NCBI GenBank assembly: GCA_016716405.1
Contig: JADJWK010000001.1
Span: forward strand, 1,922,001 to 1,986,000
Reading direction: 5' to 3'
Length of the DNA: 64,000 bases
DNA from: Candidatus Melainabacteria bacterium
GTDB lineage: Bacteria; Cyanobacteriota; Vampirovibrionia; Obscuribacterales; Obscuribacteraceae
Shown in pieces: positions 7,456-15,985 of the stretch (positions within the stretch are counted from its first letter, which is position 1; each line of letters starts with the position of its first letter). Under the pieces are notes generated by a model. That model saw only the letters and a list, made by a program, of their open reading frames with translations. It was not told the DNA's origin and made no database searches. A program made the position numbers and the translations under genes.

Positions 7456-9126
7456 GTGGACCAAGAGACCAGAATCAGAAGATTGACCGGGACCGTATTC
7501 GAGTTCGACAAGCCCGGGCAGCCGTCCATCATGGAAAACCGCGAGATGCTCTGGGTTTTCTCCTCTTCTCCTGCTGCTTCGGCGAGCGCATCCGGTCAGC
7601 AGTCATCCGAGACATCCGACCAGACCGACCCGCCCGGGAAGAGCGGTCGTGGCAGGCGGCAATTCCGGGAGATCATCAGGCACCGCCAGGATCATGGCCG
7701 CAAGGCTGGCGCCAGCATCGAAAAGCTAATCGAGCCGATTTTCGATGACGACAAGATTACTACCGAGATAGGCGTTGACGGCGAGTGGCTTTTCTATCTG
7801 ACCGGTCGCGCCACCACCGCCGACAAGGCTGCCGCAGCGGCGCGGCCCGACTGTCCGCCGACCCTGCTCAAAGGTCTGGGCCTCGAGCTGGCGGCGTCGG
7901 TCAGGCGCAATGTCGCCGGCAACCTCTCGACCCCTCCGGAGACCCTGGCGATCCTCAGCAATGATTCTGATCTCGAGGTCAGAGCCGGGGTGGCTGGCAA
8001 TCCCTCGACCCCCCGGGAAGCTCTCATGGCTCTCGCTCTTTCCACCGAGATCAAGGTCAGGCAGTCCCTGGGTGCCAATTCCGGCGCGCCGGTGGAAGCC
8101 CTGCAGACCCTGGGCTGCGACGAGAGCGTTGCTGTCAGGCGCTGTGTCGCGAGCAATCCCGAGACTCCCGTGATCACTCTCACCCTCCTCTCGGAAGATC
8201 CGGAAGTCTCCGTGCGCCAACAGGTGGCCGGCAATCCCAAGACCGACACCGCTTCTCTGCACCGGCTCTCGAAAGACAGCAATATCTATGTGCGCCGCAA
8301 TATCGCCAGGCATCAGAACACTCATGTGAGGACCCTGCGCTTTCTGGCAAGCGATCCCGATCTTTTCGTCAGGCATCTGGTGGTGATGAATGAGGAGCGA
8401 CCCCCGGAGCTCCTGGATAATTTCGCCGGGGATCCGGCGACCGAGATAAGAATTCTTCTGGCGCGCAGCGCCGATGCCTCCACGAGCCTGATGTGGAAGC
8501 TTTCTAGAGATCCCGAGATCGAAGTCCGCCGCTGGCTGGCGCGCAACGAGCAGGCACCACCGGAGGTGCTGATTGCTCTTTCCCGAGAGGAGAGCGAGCA
8601 GGTCAGGCAGGCCGTGGCAGGCAATCCCAGCGCGCCCAGGGAAGCGATAAGCGAGCTTTCCGCCGACGGCAGTACTCTGGTCCGGGGGCTCCGCCCCGGC
8701 GCCAGTCTCAATATAAGAGTAATGTCCAGGTCGCAGATGCTGCAGGCCATAGCCTCGGACAATCGCTATGTCAAAACCATCCTTGCCGGTCAGCCTGACA
8801 CCCCACCCGATATACTCAATCGGCTCGCCGGGGACGAGTCATCCACGGTGAGGATGCGTGTCGCCGCCAATTCGGGCACGCCTTCCGAGACTCTTGTCCA
8901 GCTCGCCGAGGACGAGGATGTGCGGGTCAGAGAATGGGTGGCTCGCAATTCGTACAGCCCGTTTCTGGCCCTTGCCATGCTATCCCGGGACCGCGACCCG
9001 CACGTGCGAATCATCGTCGCCCGTCTCCCTTATGCGCCGCTTGCCGTGCGCCGCGCCCTTGCCTGCGATCATGACGCCTGGGTGGCCCGGGAGGCCAGGC
9101 GCTCCCTGGCCGCCGCCGAAATCTAG
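7456..9126 (+). CDS. Leucine-rich-repeat-variant (LRV) protein
   Basis: A protein of about 556 residues. After a Ser/Ala/Gln-rich low-complexity N-terminus, residues about 130-550 are tandem repeats of roughly 24 residues with the consensus V-R-x-x-V-A-x-N-P-x-T-P-x-x-x-L-x-x-L-x-x-D (for example VRQQVAGNPKTDTASLHRLS). This is the LRV superhelix, a right-handed alpha/3-10 solenoid relative of HEAT repeats. I count about 16 units; one near residue 415 is irregular (STLVRGLRPGASLNIRV). The cysteine cluster for the 4Fe-4S domain known in Azotobacter LRV protein is absent. GTG 7456 is chosen for GGAG 5 bases upstream; GTG 7426 is an alternative. Probably a protein-binding scaffold. Confidence 0.75.
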   Translation: MDQETRIRRLTGTVFEFDKPGQPSIMENREMLWVFSSSPAASASASGQQSSETSDQTDPPGKSGRGRRQFREIIRHRQDHGRKAGASIEKLIEPIFDDDKITTEIGVDGEWLFYLTGRATTADKAAAAARPDCPPTLLKGLGLELAASVRRNVAGNLSTPPETLAILSNDSDLEVRAGVAGNPSTPREALMALALSTEIKVRQSLGANSGAPVEALQTLGCDESVAVRRCVASNPETPVITLTLLSEDPEVSVRQQVAGNPKTDTASLHRLSKDSNIYVRRNIARHQNTHVRTLRFLASDPDLFVRHLVVMNEERPPELLDNFAGDPATEIRILLARSADASTSLMWKLSRDPEIEVRRWLARNEQAPPEVLIALSREESEQVRQAVAGNPSAPREAISELSADGSTLVRGLRPGASLNIRVMSRSQMLQAIASDNRYVKTILAGQPDTPPDILNRLAGDESSTVRMRVAANSGTPSETLVQLAEDEDVRVREWVARNSYSPFLALAMLSRDRDPHVRIIVARLPYAPLAVRRALACDHDAWVAREARRSLAAAEI

Positions 9127-9204
9127 CTGTCTTTCTAGACTCCTTCCTAAATCGAATCCAACCACAGTCGTGCAAGCGAAACCTGCACACCGAGGAATTT
9201 CGTC

Positions 9205-10266
9205 ATGTCACGCACAAGTCTGAGAACCATGCTCATGCCGCTGGCTCTCCTGGTTTCCCTGAGCCTGCCCCCGGCGGGCCTGGCTGCCGACTCGCAGAGC
9301 AAGTGGGGATTCGTAGACAAGACCGGCAAGATGGTTCTTGCTGCTGATTACGAAGAGGCCCTCCCTTTCCATGAGGGGCTGGCGGCGGTCAGGGTGGATG
9401 GGCGCTGGGGTTTCATCGACAGGACCGGCAAGCTGGTGATCAAGCCTCAATTCGAATCGGTCTCCGGCTTCTCGGAGGGCATCGCCTGCGCCCGCAAAGA
9501 CGATGAGAAGTACGGCTATATAGATAAATCCGGTGAGTTCGTCATCCAGCCCCGGTTCGAAGATGCGGATCCATTCTCGGACGGTCTTGCCATTGTGAAC
9601 CTGGACGGACGATTGCAGTTCATCGATCGTGACGGCACCCCGGCCATCGAGAAGTCTTTCGCTTATCTCTGTCCATTCAGCGACGGTCTCGCTCCGGTCC
9701 TGGGACCGGGCTCGGTTTCGCTTTCCACCCATGGCGATTCCTATCGCTCGGAGTACAGCCCTTTCGTTTTTATAAACAAGAAAGGCGAACGTGGTATCGA
9801 TGCTCAGTTTCAAGAAGTGGTGCCTTTCTCCGAAGGACTGGCGGCGGTTTCGGTGGGCCGCATGCAGGGCCGCAACACGCCTGATGCCTGGGGCTATCTC
9901 GACACCCGGGGCAAGTTCGCCATCAAGCCGAGATACAATAAAGCCCATGCTTTCTCGGAAGGGCTCGCTGCCGTGCAAACAGGCCAGTGGAAGAACCTCG
10001 GCAAGGGCGTGAAGAGCTGGGTGGTGGGCAAGTTCGGTTATATCGACAAGCGCGGCAGGCTCGTGATCAAAGGCCGCTTCGATGAAGCGGATCCATTTTC
10101 GGACGGGCTGGCGGCTGTGCGAGTGGACGGCAAATGGGGCTATATCGACCGCACCGGCAAGATCGTCATCGAGCCTCGCTATGCCGGCAATCTCTGTTTC
10201 GGCGAAGGCCTGGCGCCGGTCATGGTCTCGAATCAGGTTGACTTCGACAAGCAGAAGCCTTATTAA
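9205..10266 (+). CDS. Secreted WG-repeat protein
   Basis: A 353-residue protein with a signal peptide (TMLMPLALLVSLSLPPAGLA, cleavage after LAA near residue 28). About seven WG beta-repeats follow with the pattern W/YGFIDRTGKLVIKPQFE..  FSEGLAAV. WG repeats are found in many secreted bacterial proteins and are thought to bind ligands or partners; no enzymatic residues are visible. ATG 9205 has GAGGAA 8 bases upstream. It sits downstream of the LRV gene in the same direction. The stop codon TAA at 10264-10266 falls inside the first half of a palindrome that precedes the Fic gene. Confidence 0.82.
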   Translation: MSRTSLRTMLMPLALLVSLSLPPAGLAADSQSKWGFVDKTGKMVLAADYEEALPFHEGLAAVRVDGRWGFIDRTGKLVIKPQFESVSGFSEGIACARKDDEKYGYIDKSGEFVIQPRFEDADPFSDGLAIVNLDGRLQFIDRDGTPAIEKSFAYLCPFSDGLAPVLGPGSVSLSTHGDSYRSEYSPFVFINKKGERGIDAQFQEVVPFSEGLAAVSVGRMQGRNTPDAWGYLDTRGKFAIKPRYNKAHAFSEGLAAVQTGQWKNLGKGVKSWVVGKFGYIDKRGRLVIKGRFDEADPFSDGLAAVRVDGKWGYIDRTGKIVIEPRYAGNLCFGEGLAPVMVSNQVDFDKQKPY

Positions 10267-10322
10267 AGGAAAGTGCGGTATCCTTTAATAAAGCTTTTTG
10301 TTATTAAAGGGACCTTTAGTAA
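10260..10322. promoter_or_regulatory. Palindrome array upstream of the Fic gene
   Basis: Two inverted repeats share the half-site TTATTAAAGG. The first pairs TTATTAAAGGA (10260-10270) with TCCTTTAATAA (10281-10291), a perfect 11-bp match with a 10-bp spacer. The second pairs TTATTAAAGG (10301-10310) with CCTTTAGTAA (10313-10322), one mismatch and a 2-bp spacer, ending 2 bases before the Fic ATG. The sites are AT-rich with no T-tract, so they look like operator sites, probably for the winged-helix domain of the Fic protein itself or another dimeric repressor. Confidence 0.55.
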
Positions 10323-10324
10323 GC

Positions 10325-11506
10325 ATGGACTTTGACCCGAAAGACAGGCTTGGAGAACGAATCCGCTGTTCAGCGAACAGCGATGAGCCCTATTGGGCGC
10401 TGGTCCCGCGAGTTCTTCCGCCGCCAGGCTTGCAATTGGATGATTTGCAGAGCCTTGTCGAGAAAGCCAGCCAATCGTTGGGGCGCCTCGACGGACTGGC
10501 GACCGTGCTGCCAGATACACAGCTCTTCCTGTACATGTATGTGCGCAAAGAAGCAGTTCTTTCCTCGCAAATCGAAGGTACGCAGTCTTCATTGTCAGAC
10601 ATACTCCTCTACGAAAGCGAGGAAGCACCGGGTGTTCCGCTGGATGATGTCGAGGAAGTCTCGAACTATGTTGCTGCGATGAACCATGGTCTCAAGCGGC
10701 TTAGGGACGGTTTTCCAATGTCTATGCGGCTAATTAAAGAGATTCACGAAGTCCTGATGACCGGAGCGCGCGGAGGTACCAGGTCACCCGGCGAGTTCAG
10801 GCGCAGTCAAAATTGGGTTGGAGGAACAAGACCCGGCAATGCGACCTATGTGCCGCCACCGCCAGATCGAGTTCCTGGTTGTATGAGCGACCTGGAAAAA
10901 TATCTATACGATAAAGAAGACAAGTTGCCATTGCTGATAAGAGCCGGCCTTGTGCATCATCAATTTGAGACTATTCACCCGTTTCTTGACGGTAATGGAA
11001 GACTGGGAAGATTATTGATTACCCTTTTGCTCTGTACTGAAGGAGTTCTGTCAGAACCAATTCTGTACCTTAGTCTCTATTTCAAGACTCATCGGCAGGA
11101 GTATTATGCCCAACTGAAACGAGTCCGGGAGACTGGTGATTGGGAGAGCTGGCTAAAGTTTTTTCTAGTGGGCGTACACGATATCGCACAGCAGGCTACG
11201 GATGCCGCGCGTGAGATTTTGGGCATGATTCAGAGCGATCGAGCTAAGATTGCAGAAATCGGACGAGGTGCAGGATCAGCATTACAGGTGCATCAATTTC
11301 TTGAGAGGAAGCCACTGGTGGTGATACCAGAAATGGTGAAAGCCCTGAACCTGTCAACGCCTACGGTTACCGCTGCCCTGCAGAATCTAGAGCGCATTGG
11401 AATAGTCAGAGAAGTAACTGGTAAACAACGAGGGCGCATTTTTGTCTACGATGCCTATCTGAAAATACTGGAACGGGGAACTGAACCACTGCCTGCGGAG
11501 TCCTGA
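10325..11506 (+). CDS. Fic-domain AMP transferase with winged-helix domain
   Basis: A 393-residue protein. The catalytic Fic motif HPFLDGNGRLGR is complete at residues 218-229. Fic proteins transfer AMP from ATP to a hydroxyl of target proteins. An N-terminal inhibitory helix motif SSQIEG (residues 80-85, S-x-x-x-E-G) makes it a class II, self-inhibited Fic. The C-terminus (VHQFLERKPLVVIPEMVKAL..) is a winged helix, suggesting DNA binding. Start ATG 10325 gives the usual length for this Fic-wHTH family. Codon use is richer in A/T-ending codons than the neighbours, a sign of recent transfer. No antitoxin gene is adjacent. A tandem palindrome array directly precedes the start. Confidence 0.9.
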   Translation: MDFDPKDRLGERIRCSANSDEPYWALVPRVLPPPGLQLDDLQSLVEKASQSLGRLDGLATVLPDTQLFLYMYVRKEAVLSSQIEGTQSSLSDILLYESEEAPGVPLDDVEEVSNYVAAMNHGLKRLRDGFPMSMRLIKEIHEVLMTGARGGTRSPGEFRRSQNWVGGTRPGNATYVPPPPDRVPGCMSDLEKYLYDKEDKLPLLIRAGLVHHQFETIHPFLDGNGRLGRLLITLLLCTEGVLSEPILYLSLYFKTHRQEYYAQLKRVRETGDWESWLKFFLVGVHDIAQQATDAAREILGMIQSDRAKIAEIGRGAGSALQVHQFLERKPLVVIPEMVKALNLSTPTVTAALQNLERIGIVREVTGKQRGRIFVYDAYLKILERGTEPLPAES

Positions 11507-11513
11507 CAGATGT

Positions 11514-12602
11514 TCAGGACTGCCAGCCGAAGAAATTCTTGATCCCGTAGGTCATCATATTGGGATTCTCTTTCAGGCGGCGGCGGCAATAGGCGCCTGC
11601 CACCCGGCTTTCGCCGAAAGGCAGATATTTGCGAACGGTGACTCCGCTGGCTCTCAGTGATTCGAGGACTGCCGGATCGGCATTCGGAAAGCTCTGGTCC
11701 GAGAAATAGGATCCGTCCACGAGCCCCTTCTGGAGCTGGTCCCGGGGGACACCGTGGAGAAACTGGAACTCGAACCTATCTGGCGAGATATTCCCGGGCA
11801 GAGCAACTCTTTCGAAAAAGTCGTGGATACAGTCGATGTCGTGGGTGGCGATCTCGACATAGACGCCGCGCTCGAGAAGTACACCGGCATAGTCGACCAG
11901 GAGGCGTTTCATCTCGGCTTTGTCGGTATGGGCGATGGTGGCGGGCTCGTTATAGATGCCGATGACAAGGCGCACACGCATGCGCTGGTCGAAGAGGTCG
12001 AGATCCTTTTCGGTGCGGAATAGCCTGGTCTGGATGACGGTACCGAGATTGGTGAGTCCGCTTTCGATCAGCTCCCGGTATGTATTGAGATGAAAATCGG
12101 TCCAGCGATGGTCTTCGGCTTCCAGAGTGACTTTTATGCCTCTCTCCCGGGCAAATGCCGTTACTTCTTTGATCCGCTCATAGGCTTTCATCAAGACATC
12201 TTCCGTTGCACCATTGCCGGGGGCACCGGTGGCGAACATGGAGGGCTTGAGGGAGATGGTCAATTGCTTGTGCGGCTCGCTCACCGCCAGCGGCTGCGCC
12301 GCTATCTTTTCGGCGAGCTGCTTATAGGCGTCCACCGAAGCGTCGCAGGTGGCGTCCGATTCCATGTCCTCGCCCAGGATGTCCAGGGTGGAGGTGAAAG
12401 AGTCTTTAGAAAAGAGCTTGTGGGCCAGGGACACTGCCTGCTCTGCTGTCTCCCCTGCCAGATAGGGCCTGGCCAGATGCAGGACCATGCTCACCGGGAT
12501 TTTGTCGATGACGGAGCTTGCCGTGGATTCCAGTCTGGGGTGCATTTGAGCGGGCAGGGAGCGTTTGCGGTTCGCGGGCTTCACAGGCAATTCTACAGGC
12601 AT
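11514..12602 (-). CDS. Proline dehydrogenase (FAD-dependent)
   Basis: A 362-residue monofunctional proline dehydrogenase, which oxidises proline to pyrroline-5-carboxylate and passes electrons to quinone. The barrel motifs are present: VTLEAEDHRWTDFHL (residue about 155), the FAD-contact strand, RFEFQFLHGVPRDQLQ near 285 and the C-terminal VRKYLPFGESRVAGAYCRRRL, whose paired arginines bind the proline carboxylate. ATG 12602 has GGAGGG 6 bases upstream. It converges with the Fic gene 8 bases away. No pyrroline-5-carboxylate dehydrogenase is encoded nearby, so the second step is elsewhere in the genome. Confidence 0.88.
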   Translation of the reverse strand: MPVELPVKPANRKRSLPAQMHPRLESTASSVIDKIPVSMVLHLARPYLAGETAEQAVSLAHKLFSKDSFTSTLDILGEDMESDATCDASVDAYKQLAEKIAAQPLAVSEPHKQLTISLKPSMFATGAPGNGATEDVLMKAYERIKEVTAFARERGIKVTLEAEDHRWTDFHLNTYRELIESGLTNLGTVIQTRLFRTEKDLDLFDQRMRVRLVIGIYNEPATIAHTDKAEMKRLLVDYAGVLLERGVYVEIATHDIDCIHDFFERVALPGNISPDRFEFQFLHGVPRDQLQKGLVDGSYFSDQSFPNADPAVLESLRASGVTVRKYLPFGESRVAGAYCRRRLKENPNMMTYGIKNFFGWQS

Positions 12603-12649
12603 CTCAGACCCTCCACAATGGAGCTCCTGGTCTTCGCTCGGCAGGTACT

Positions 12650-13840
12650 TCAGCCGCCGGATCCGATTATCGGTGCCAGGAACCTCAATAGTTTAGCCTT
12701 AGAGCAGTCGGTTCTCAGAATGTTTAATACATTTCCAGGAATTCTGGTGACCACCAGGGTGTAAGAAGCCTCGCCGTTGGGATTGTCCGAGGGAGTGAAA
12801 TAAGCCGCCCGGTAGTTCTTGGACTCGAAAGTACCGAATTCCAGGCGGCCTGTATTGAGGTAGCGCACCGAATGATTGGCCGGGCTCACCTGCTCGGCCC
12901 TGAATTTGCCAGAAAGAGCCCGGGCGAGATTGGTGAGGGGCTGCTCGCCTTTTACCAGGGAGGCCGGCACTGTCGCCACGATCAGATCGGCTTTGCCGTT
13001 GCCTCCTTTCGATCCGGCAATCACTCCCAGATCCAGATCCTCGAGACGGTAATTGGCCCAGGTCCAGTCATAATTGCCGGTCTCGGTCTCGAGCGGCAGA
13101 CCGTATTTTTTCTCGAATTGATAGAAGTCGTCGCCGAGACCGGGCAGAACGCCGGAGGAGAGAAAATCGGCGAGGGTCACCCGGGGCTTGCTCGGCGCCT
13201 GACCGAGAGCGGCGGCGCTTGCTTCGAGACCTTTCTCTTTGCGGAGGGTTCTCACCCCCGGGGCTCTCAGGCGAGGAGCCCTGACGCTTCTCAGGTCGGC
13301 TTGCTTGCTCAGGAGAGTGACCGCTTCATCCGGGCTCATTGTTATGGAGTCGAGCTTTCGAATAAGCAGGGTCTGGGTGCCTTCGTCCCCCACTTCACCC
13401 ACCCGGCACATGATCTTGCACTCTATCCTGGGCCATAGATGTTGATCGATGGGTAGCTCGAAGGCCCGGGGTCCTTTCAGAAAAAGCTGCATCTGGCGCC
13501 GGGGCTCGAACTTCTTGCGCACCTCGGAGCGGTCGACATTGACGAAACCTGTCTGCATATTGGTGAAGCGTGCCTGGAATTTGAGGAGCACTCCGGAGAG
13601 GTCGACACCGCTGGCGTTCTCTACCATGAGAAGGATGGCCGGGTGATAGCCGGTGGCGTCATGAAACCACCAGGTAACACAGCGGACCGCCTCGAGCTTG
13701 AGAGTCTTGAGCTTCTCGCTGCTCTGGTCGCTGTCTCCGCTGTCGCTGTCGTCGCTCTCCTGGGCGAGGGCGAGAGGTGAGAAGCCGGAAAGAAGAATCA
13801 GAAGGGCGAGAAAAAGGCTCTTGATTTTGAAAACGCTCAT
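12650..13840 (-). CDS. Secreted protein of unknown function
   Basis: A protein of about 396 residues with a strong signal peptide (KIKSLFLALLILLSGFSPLALAQ). A short acidic Asp/Ser-rich linker (ESDDSDSGDSDQSSEK) follows, then a beta-rich domain (residues about 50-160) reminiscent of an immunoglobulin-like fold, and a C-terminal region without recognisable motifs. I cannot assign a family. The ATG at 13840 is chosen because the signal peptide begins there; ATG 13864 and GTG 13873 are also in frame and none has a strong Shine-Dalgarno. It lies 48 bases upstream of the proline dehydrogenase gene on the same strand and may share its transcript. Confidence 0.6.
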   Translation of the reverse strand: MSVFKIKSLFLALLILLSGFSPLALAQESDDSDSGDSDQSSEKLKTLKLEAVRCVTWWFHDATGYHPAILLMVENASGVDLSGVLLKFQARFTNMQTGFVNVDRSEVRKKFEPRRQMQLFLKGPRAFELPIDQHLWPRIECKIMCRVGEVGDEGTQTLLIRKLDSITMSPDEAVTLLSKQADLRSVRAPRLRAPGVRTLRKEKGLEASAAALGQAPSKPRVTLADFLSSGVLPGLGDDFYQFEKKYGLPLETETGNYDWTWANYRLEDLDLGVIAGSKGGNGKADLIVATVPASLVKGEQPLTNLARALSGKFRAEQVSPANHSVRYLNTGRLEFGTFESKNYRAAYFTPSDNPNGEASYTLVVTRIPGNVLNILRTDCSKAKLLRFLAPIIGSGG

Positions 13841-13902
13841 GCCTCGAGGACCTGAAATTGACATAGTGACCATTCTAATCTATTTACTTACCGAATCCAG
13901 TT

Positions 13903-13930
13903 ATTACTGATCTAGTCATTACTGATCTAG
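13903..13930. repeat. 15-bp tandem duplication over the glycosylase stop codon
   Basis: ATTACTGATCTAG occurs at 13903-13915 and again at 13918-13930, with period 15. The second copy contains the TAA stop (13919-13921 on the minus strand) of the glycosylase gene, so the first copy duplicates the end of that gene just beyond its stop. It looks like a small slippage duplication with no evident function. Confidence 0.7.
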
Positions 13931-14596
13931 GACCCGCCAGAGATACCAGGAGGCGATGCTCCTGTAAGGCCGCCAGCGCTCGCCGCGCTCGTCGATCTCG
14001 CCCGGCTCCGGCAGTCTCTTCTCTTTCAAGAAGACTCGCGAGTAGCCCTTGCGCACACCGTAGTCGGTGGAGGGCATGACGTCCAGGCGTCCGAGCCTGA
14101 AGATCAGGAACATCTGCGCTGTCCATACACCGACACCGCGCACTGAAGACGCTATCTCGATGATCTCCCTGTCCGACAACCGGGACATCCGGGCAAAGGT
14201 GGGTATCTCCTTGCGGCCGGTCTTCTCCGCCAGGTCTTTCAGGGCCCGGATTTTCGCGCCGGAGAGCCCGCAGCTCCTGAGCTCCTCTTCGCTTGCCCCG
14301 GCAACGTCTTCGGGGGTGGGGCAGGTGCTCGCCTGGAAGCGGGCTTTGAAGCGCTCGAAAATCGTGCCGGCGGCTTTGCCGGTGAGCTGCTGGTAGACGA
14401 TGGCCCGGGCCAGAGACTCGTAGGGGCTCCCGGTCTTCTCCAGTGTAAGCAGGCAGGGTCCGACGCTGTCGATGGCTTTGCCGAGGACCCGGTCTTTGCG
14501 CTTGAGGTCCGCCACGGCCTCTTCGAGCAGGGCTTCCGATAGCGCACTACCAGTGGTGATACCTCTTGCACCGGATACGATGCGGGCTCTGGTCAA
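13919..14596 (-). CDS. AlkA-type DNA-3-methyladenine glycosylase
   Basis: A helix-hairpin-helix DNA glycosylase of about 225 residues that excises alkylated bases. The entry helix LARAIVYQQLTGKAAGTIFERF is typical of the yeast-MAG/AlkA group. The HhH-GPD hairpin SSVRGVGVWTAQMFLIF is followed by DVMPSTDYGVRKGY, with the catalytic Asp in STDYGVR. No Cys cluster for 4Fe-4S is present, as expected for this subgroup. The only usable start after the upstream gene's end is TTG 14596, which overlaps that gene's TGA as TTGA, so translation is probably coupled. The start is uncertain. Confidence 0.82.
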   Translation of the reverse strand: MTRARIVSGARGITTGSALSEALLEEAVADLKRKDRVLGKAIDSVGPCLLTLEKTGSPYESLARAIVYQQLTGKAAGTIFERFKARFQASTCPTPEDVAGASEEELRSCGLSGAKIRALKDLAEKTGRKEIPTFARMSRLSDREIIEIASSVRGVGVWTAQMFLIFRLGRLDVMPSTDYGVRKGYSRVFLKEKRLPEPGEIDERGERWRPYRSIASWYLWRVLDQ

Positions 14597-15882
14597 TTGC
14601 CCGCCCAACCGTTGAAATTGGAAAAGGTCTCTTTGCTGAGGGCGGCGCAATGGCACATTTCGTCCCCGGTCTTGCGTTTGAAGGCTTCCGGGGCAATCAG
14701 AGCAAGGGCGCCGAATTCGAGGTCTTTTGGCATGCTTTCCGGATTTCGCAAGACTTCCTCGTAGGACTCGCGGCCGTTTGCCACCACGCAGCAACGCGCG
14801 TTGAGGAACCAGCTCCTGGAGAATGGATGATCCTTTCCTCGGTAAGCCTCTTTACCGATATTGACGGCGAATCGCTTGGCATCCAGTTTGTAGAGCTTGG
14901 CGCTGAGAGCTTCCTCGAAAGCCAGGATCTCTTTTTCGCTCAGCTTCGAAAGAGCGGTGATGCAGGGCTCGATGACTTTGCGATCGTCGCCTTCCTGATC
15001 CCAGTCCAGGAGATCGATGAGGCTCCAGAAGCGATCGTCCTCCATAGCTTCCAGCCGGAAATCCCGATCGAAGTCCAGATCCAGGTCCGCATCGAGGTGC
15101 TCGGGGAGGAGCAGATCGGCGTCGTCGGGGTCCATGAATTCGGGGCGCACCTGTTGCGATCGCCGCCATTTAACCCGGCAGGCGGGAATCAGGGTACGCA
15201 ACTCCCGGGCACCGGCCTCGGTAATCAATGTGTTGAACATATAGATACGCATCAGGTCGGGTATCTCGGCAAGGCGCAGGAGTCCCTGATCGGTCATCTG
15301 GGTGCTGCTGAGACCCAGCAGCCTCAGCTTCTTGAGGCATACCAGATGCGCGGCTCCCTCGTCGTCTATGAGGGTGCCGTTCAACCAGAGCTCCCTGAGG
15401 TTGCTCAGGGCGCCAAGGACCGGCAGTCCCGAATTGGAGACGGCGGCATTGGTGAGACCCAGGGTATGCAGGGCTTTGAGCCGGGAGACGATCTCGAGAC
15501 CCGTGTTGGAGATGGCGGTGTAGGCCAGCTCCAGGACTTTGAGACCGCCCAGATGCTCGATATTCTCGAGATGAGAGTCATGCACCTGGGTGCGGCTCAT
15601 GTCAAGGGTGTGCAGGCAATCTTCGGGAAGGGCTTCCAGGGCTGCCAGATGCTCGGTGGCTGCCGGGCTGATCTTCAATTTCAGTTTCAAGCCGCTGGGA
15701 ATTTCGATGGTCCCTCGGGCTTCGTCGAGCCATTCCCAGTTGATCGGCTGATTCTCGGGCTTGGTAATGAGCCCCTGAGGGACCTCCAGGAGTTGCCACG
15801 ATTCAGGCTGCGAGTCGGGAGCCGCATAGAGGCTGCCGATTGAGTAACTGCTCGGAAACTTTATCTGTCGTGCCACAACCAT
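14593..15882 (-). CDS. Leucine-rich-repeat protein with C-terminal DUF4240 domain
   Basis: A 429-residue cytoplasmic protein. Residues about 80-235 are leucine-rich repeats of about 24 residues (LKVLELAYTAISNTGLEIV, LRELWLNGTLIDDEGAAHL), of the RNase-inhibitor-like bacterial type. An acidic linker (DADLDLDFDRDF) follows. From residue about 285 the pattern FWSLIDLLDWDQEGDDRK...ALSKLSEKEILAFEEALS...ESYEEVLRNPESM matches DUF4240, a domain of unknown function found in small bacterial proteins. ATG 15882 is chosen; GTG 15927 in frame is possible. Its stop overlaps the start of the glycosylase gene. The role is unknown; the repeats suggest binding of a protein. Confidence 0.72.
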   Translation of the reverse strand: MVVARQIKFPSSYSIGSLYAAPDSQPESWQLLEVPQGLITKPENQPINWEWLDEARGTIEIPSGLKLKLKISPAATEHLAALEALPEDCLHTLDMSRTQVHDSHLENIEHLGGLKVLELAYTAISNTGLEIVSRLKALHTLGLTNAAVSNSGLPVLGALSNLRELWLNGTLIDDEGAAHLVCLKKLRLLGLSSTQMTDQGLLRLAEIPDLMRIYMFNTLITEAGARELRTLIPACRVKWRRSQQVRPEFMDPDDADLLLPEHLDADLDLDFDRDFRLEAMEDDRFWSLIDLLDWDQEGDDRKVIEPCITALSKLSEKEILAFEEALSAKLYKLDAKRFAVNIGKEAYRGKDHPFSRSWFLNARCCVVANGRESYEEVLRNPESMPKDLEFGALALIAPEAFKRKTGDEMCHCAALSKETFSNFNGWAGN

Positions 15883-15985
15883 AGGCTGACTATTATCCGA
15901 TGTAAATTGGAAATCTTCCACTCCCACTGTTGGTGAGACCAGTGGTAATCTGTTGGGAGCACTGCCGCCAAGGAGTTCTTGCTAT

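Noticed and set aside
10260..10291. First palindrome before the Fic gene as a terminator of the WG-repeat gene
   Set aside because: The stem is AT-rich and no T-run follows at the right place; the second, related palindrome next to the Fic start favours an operator.
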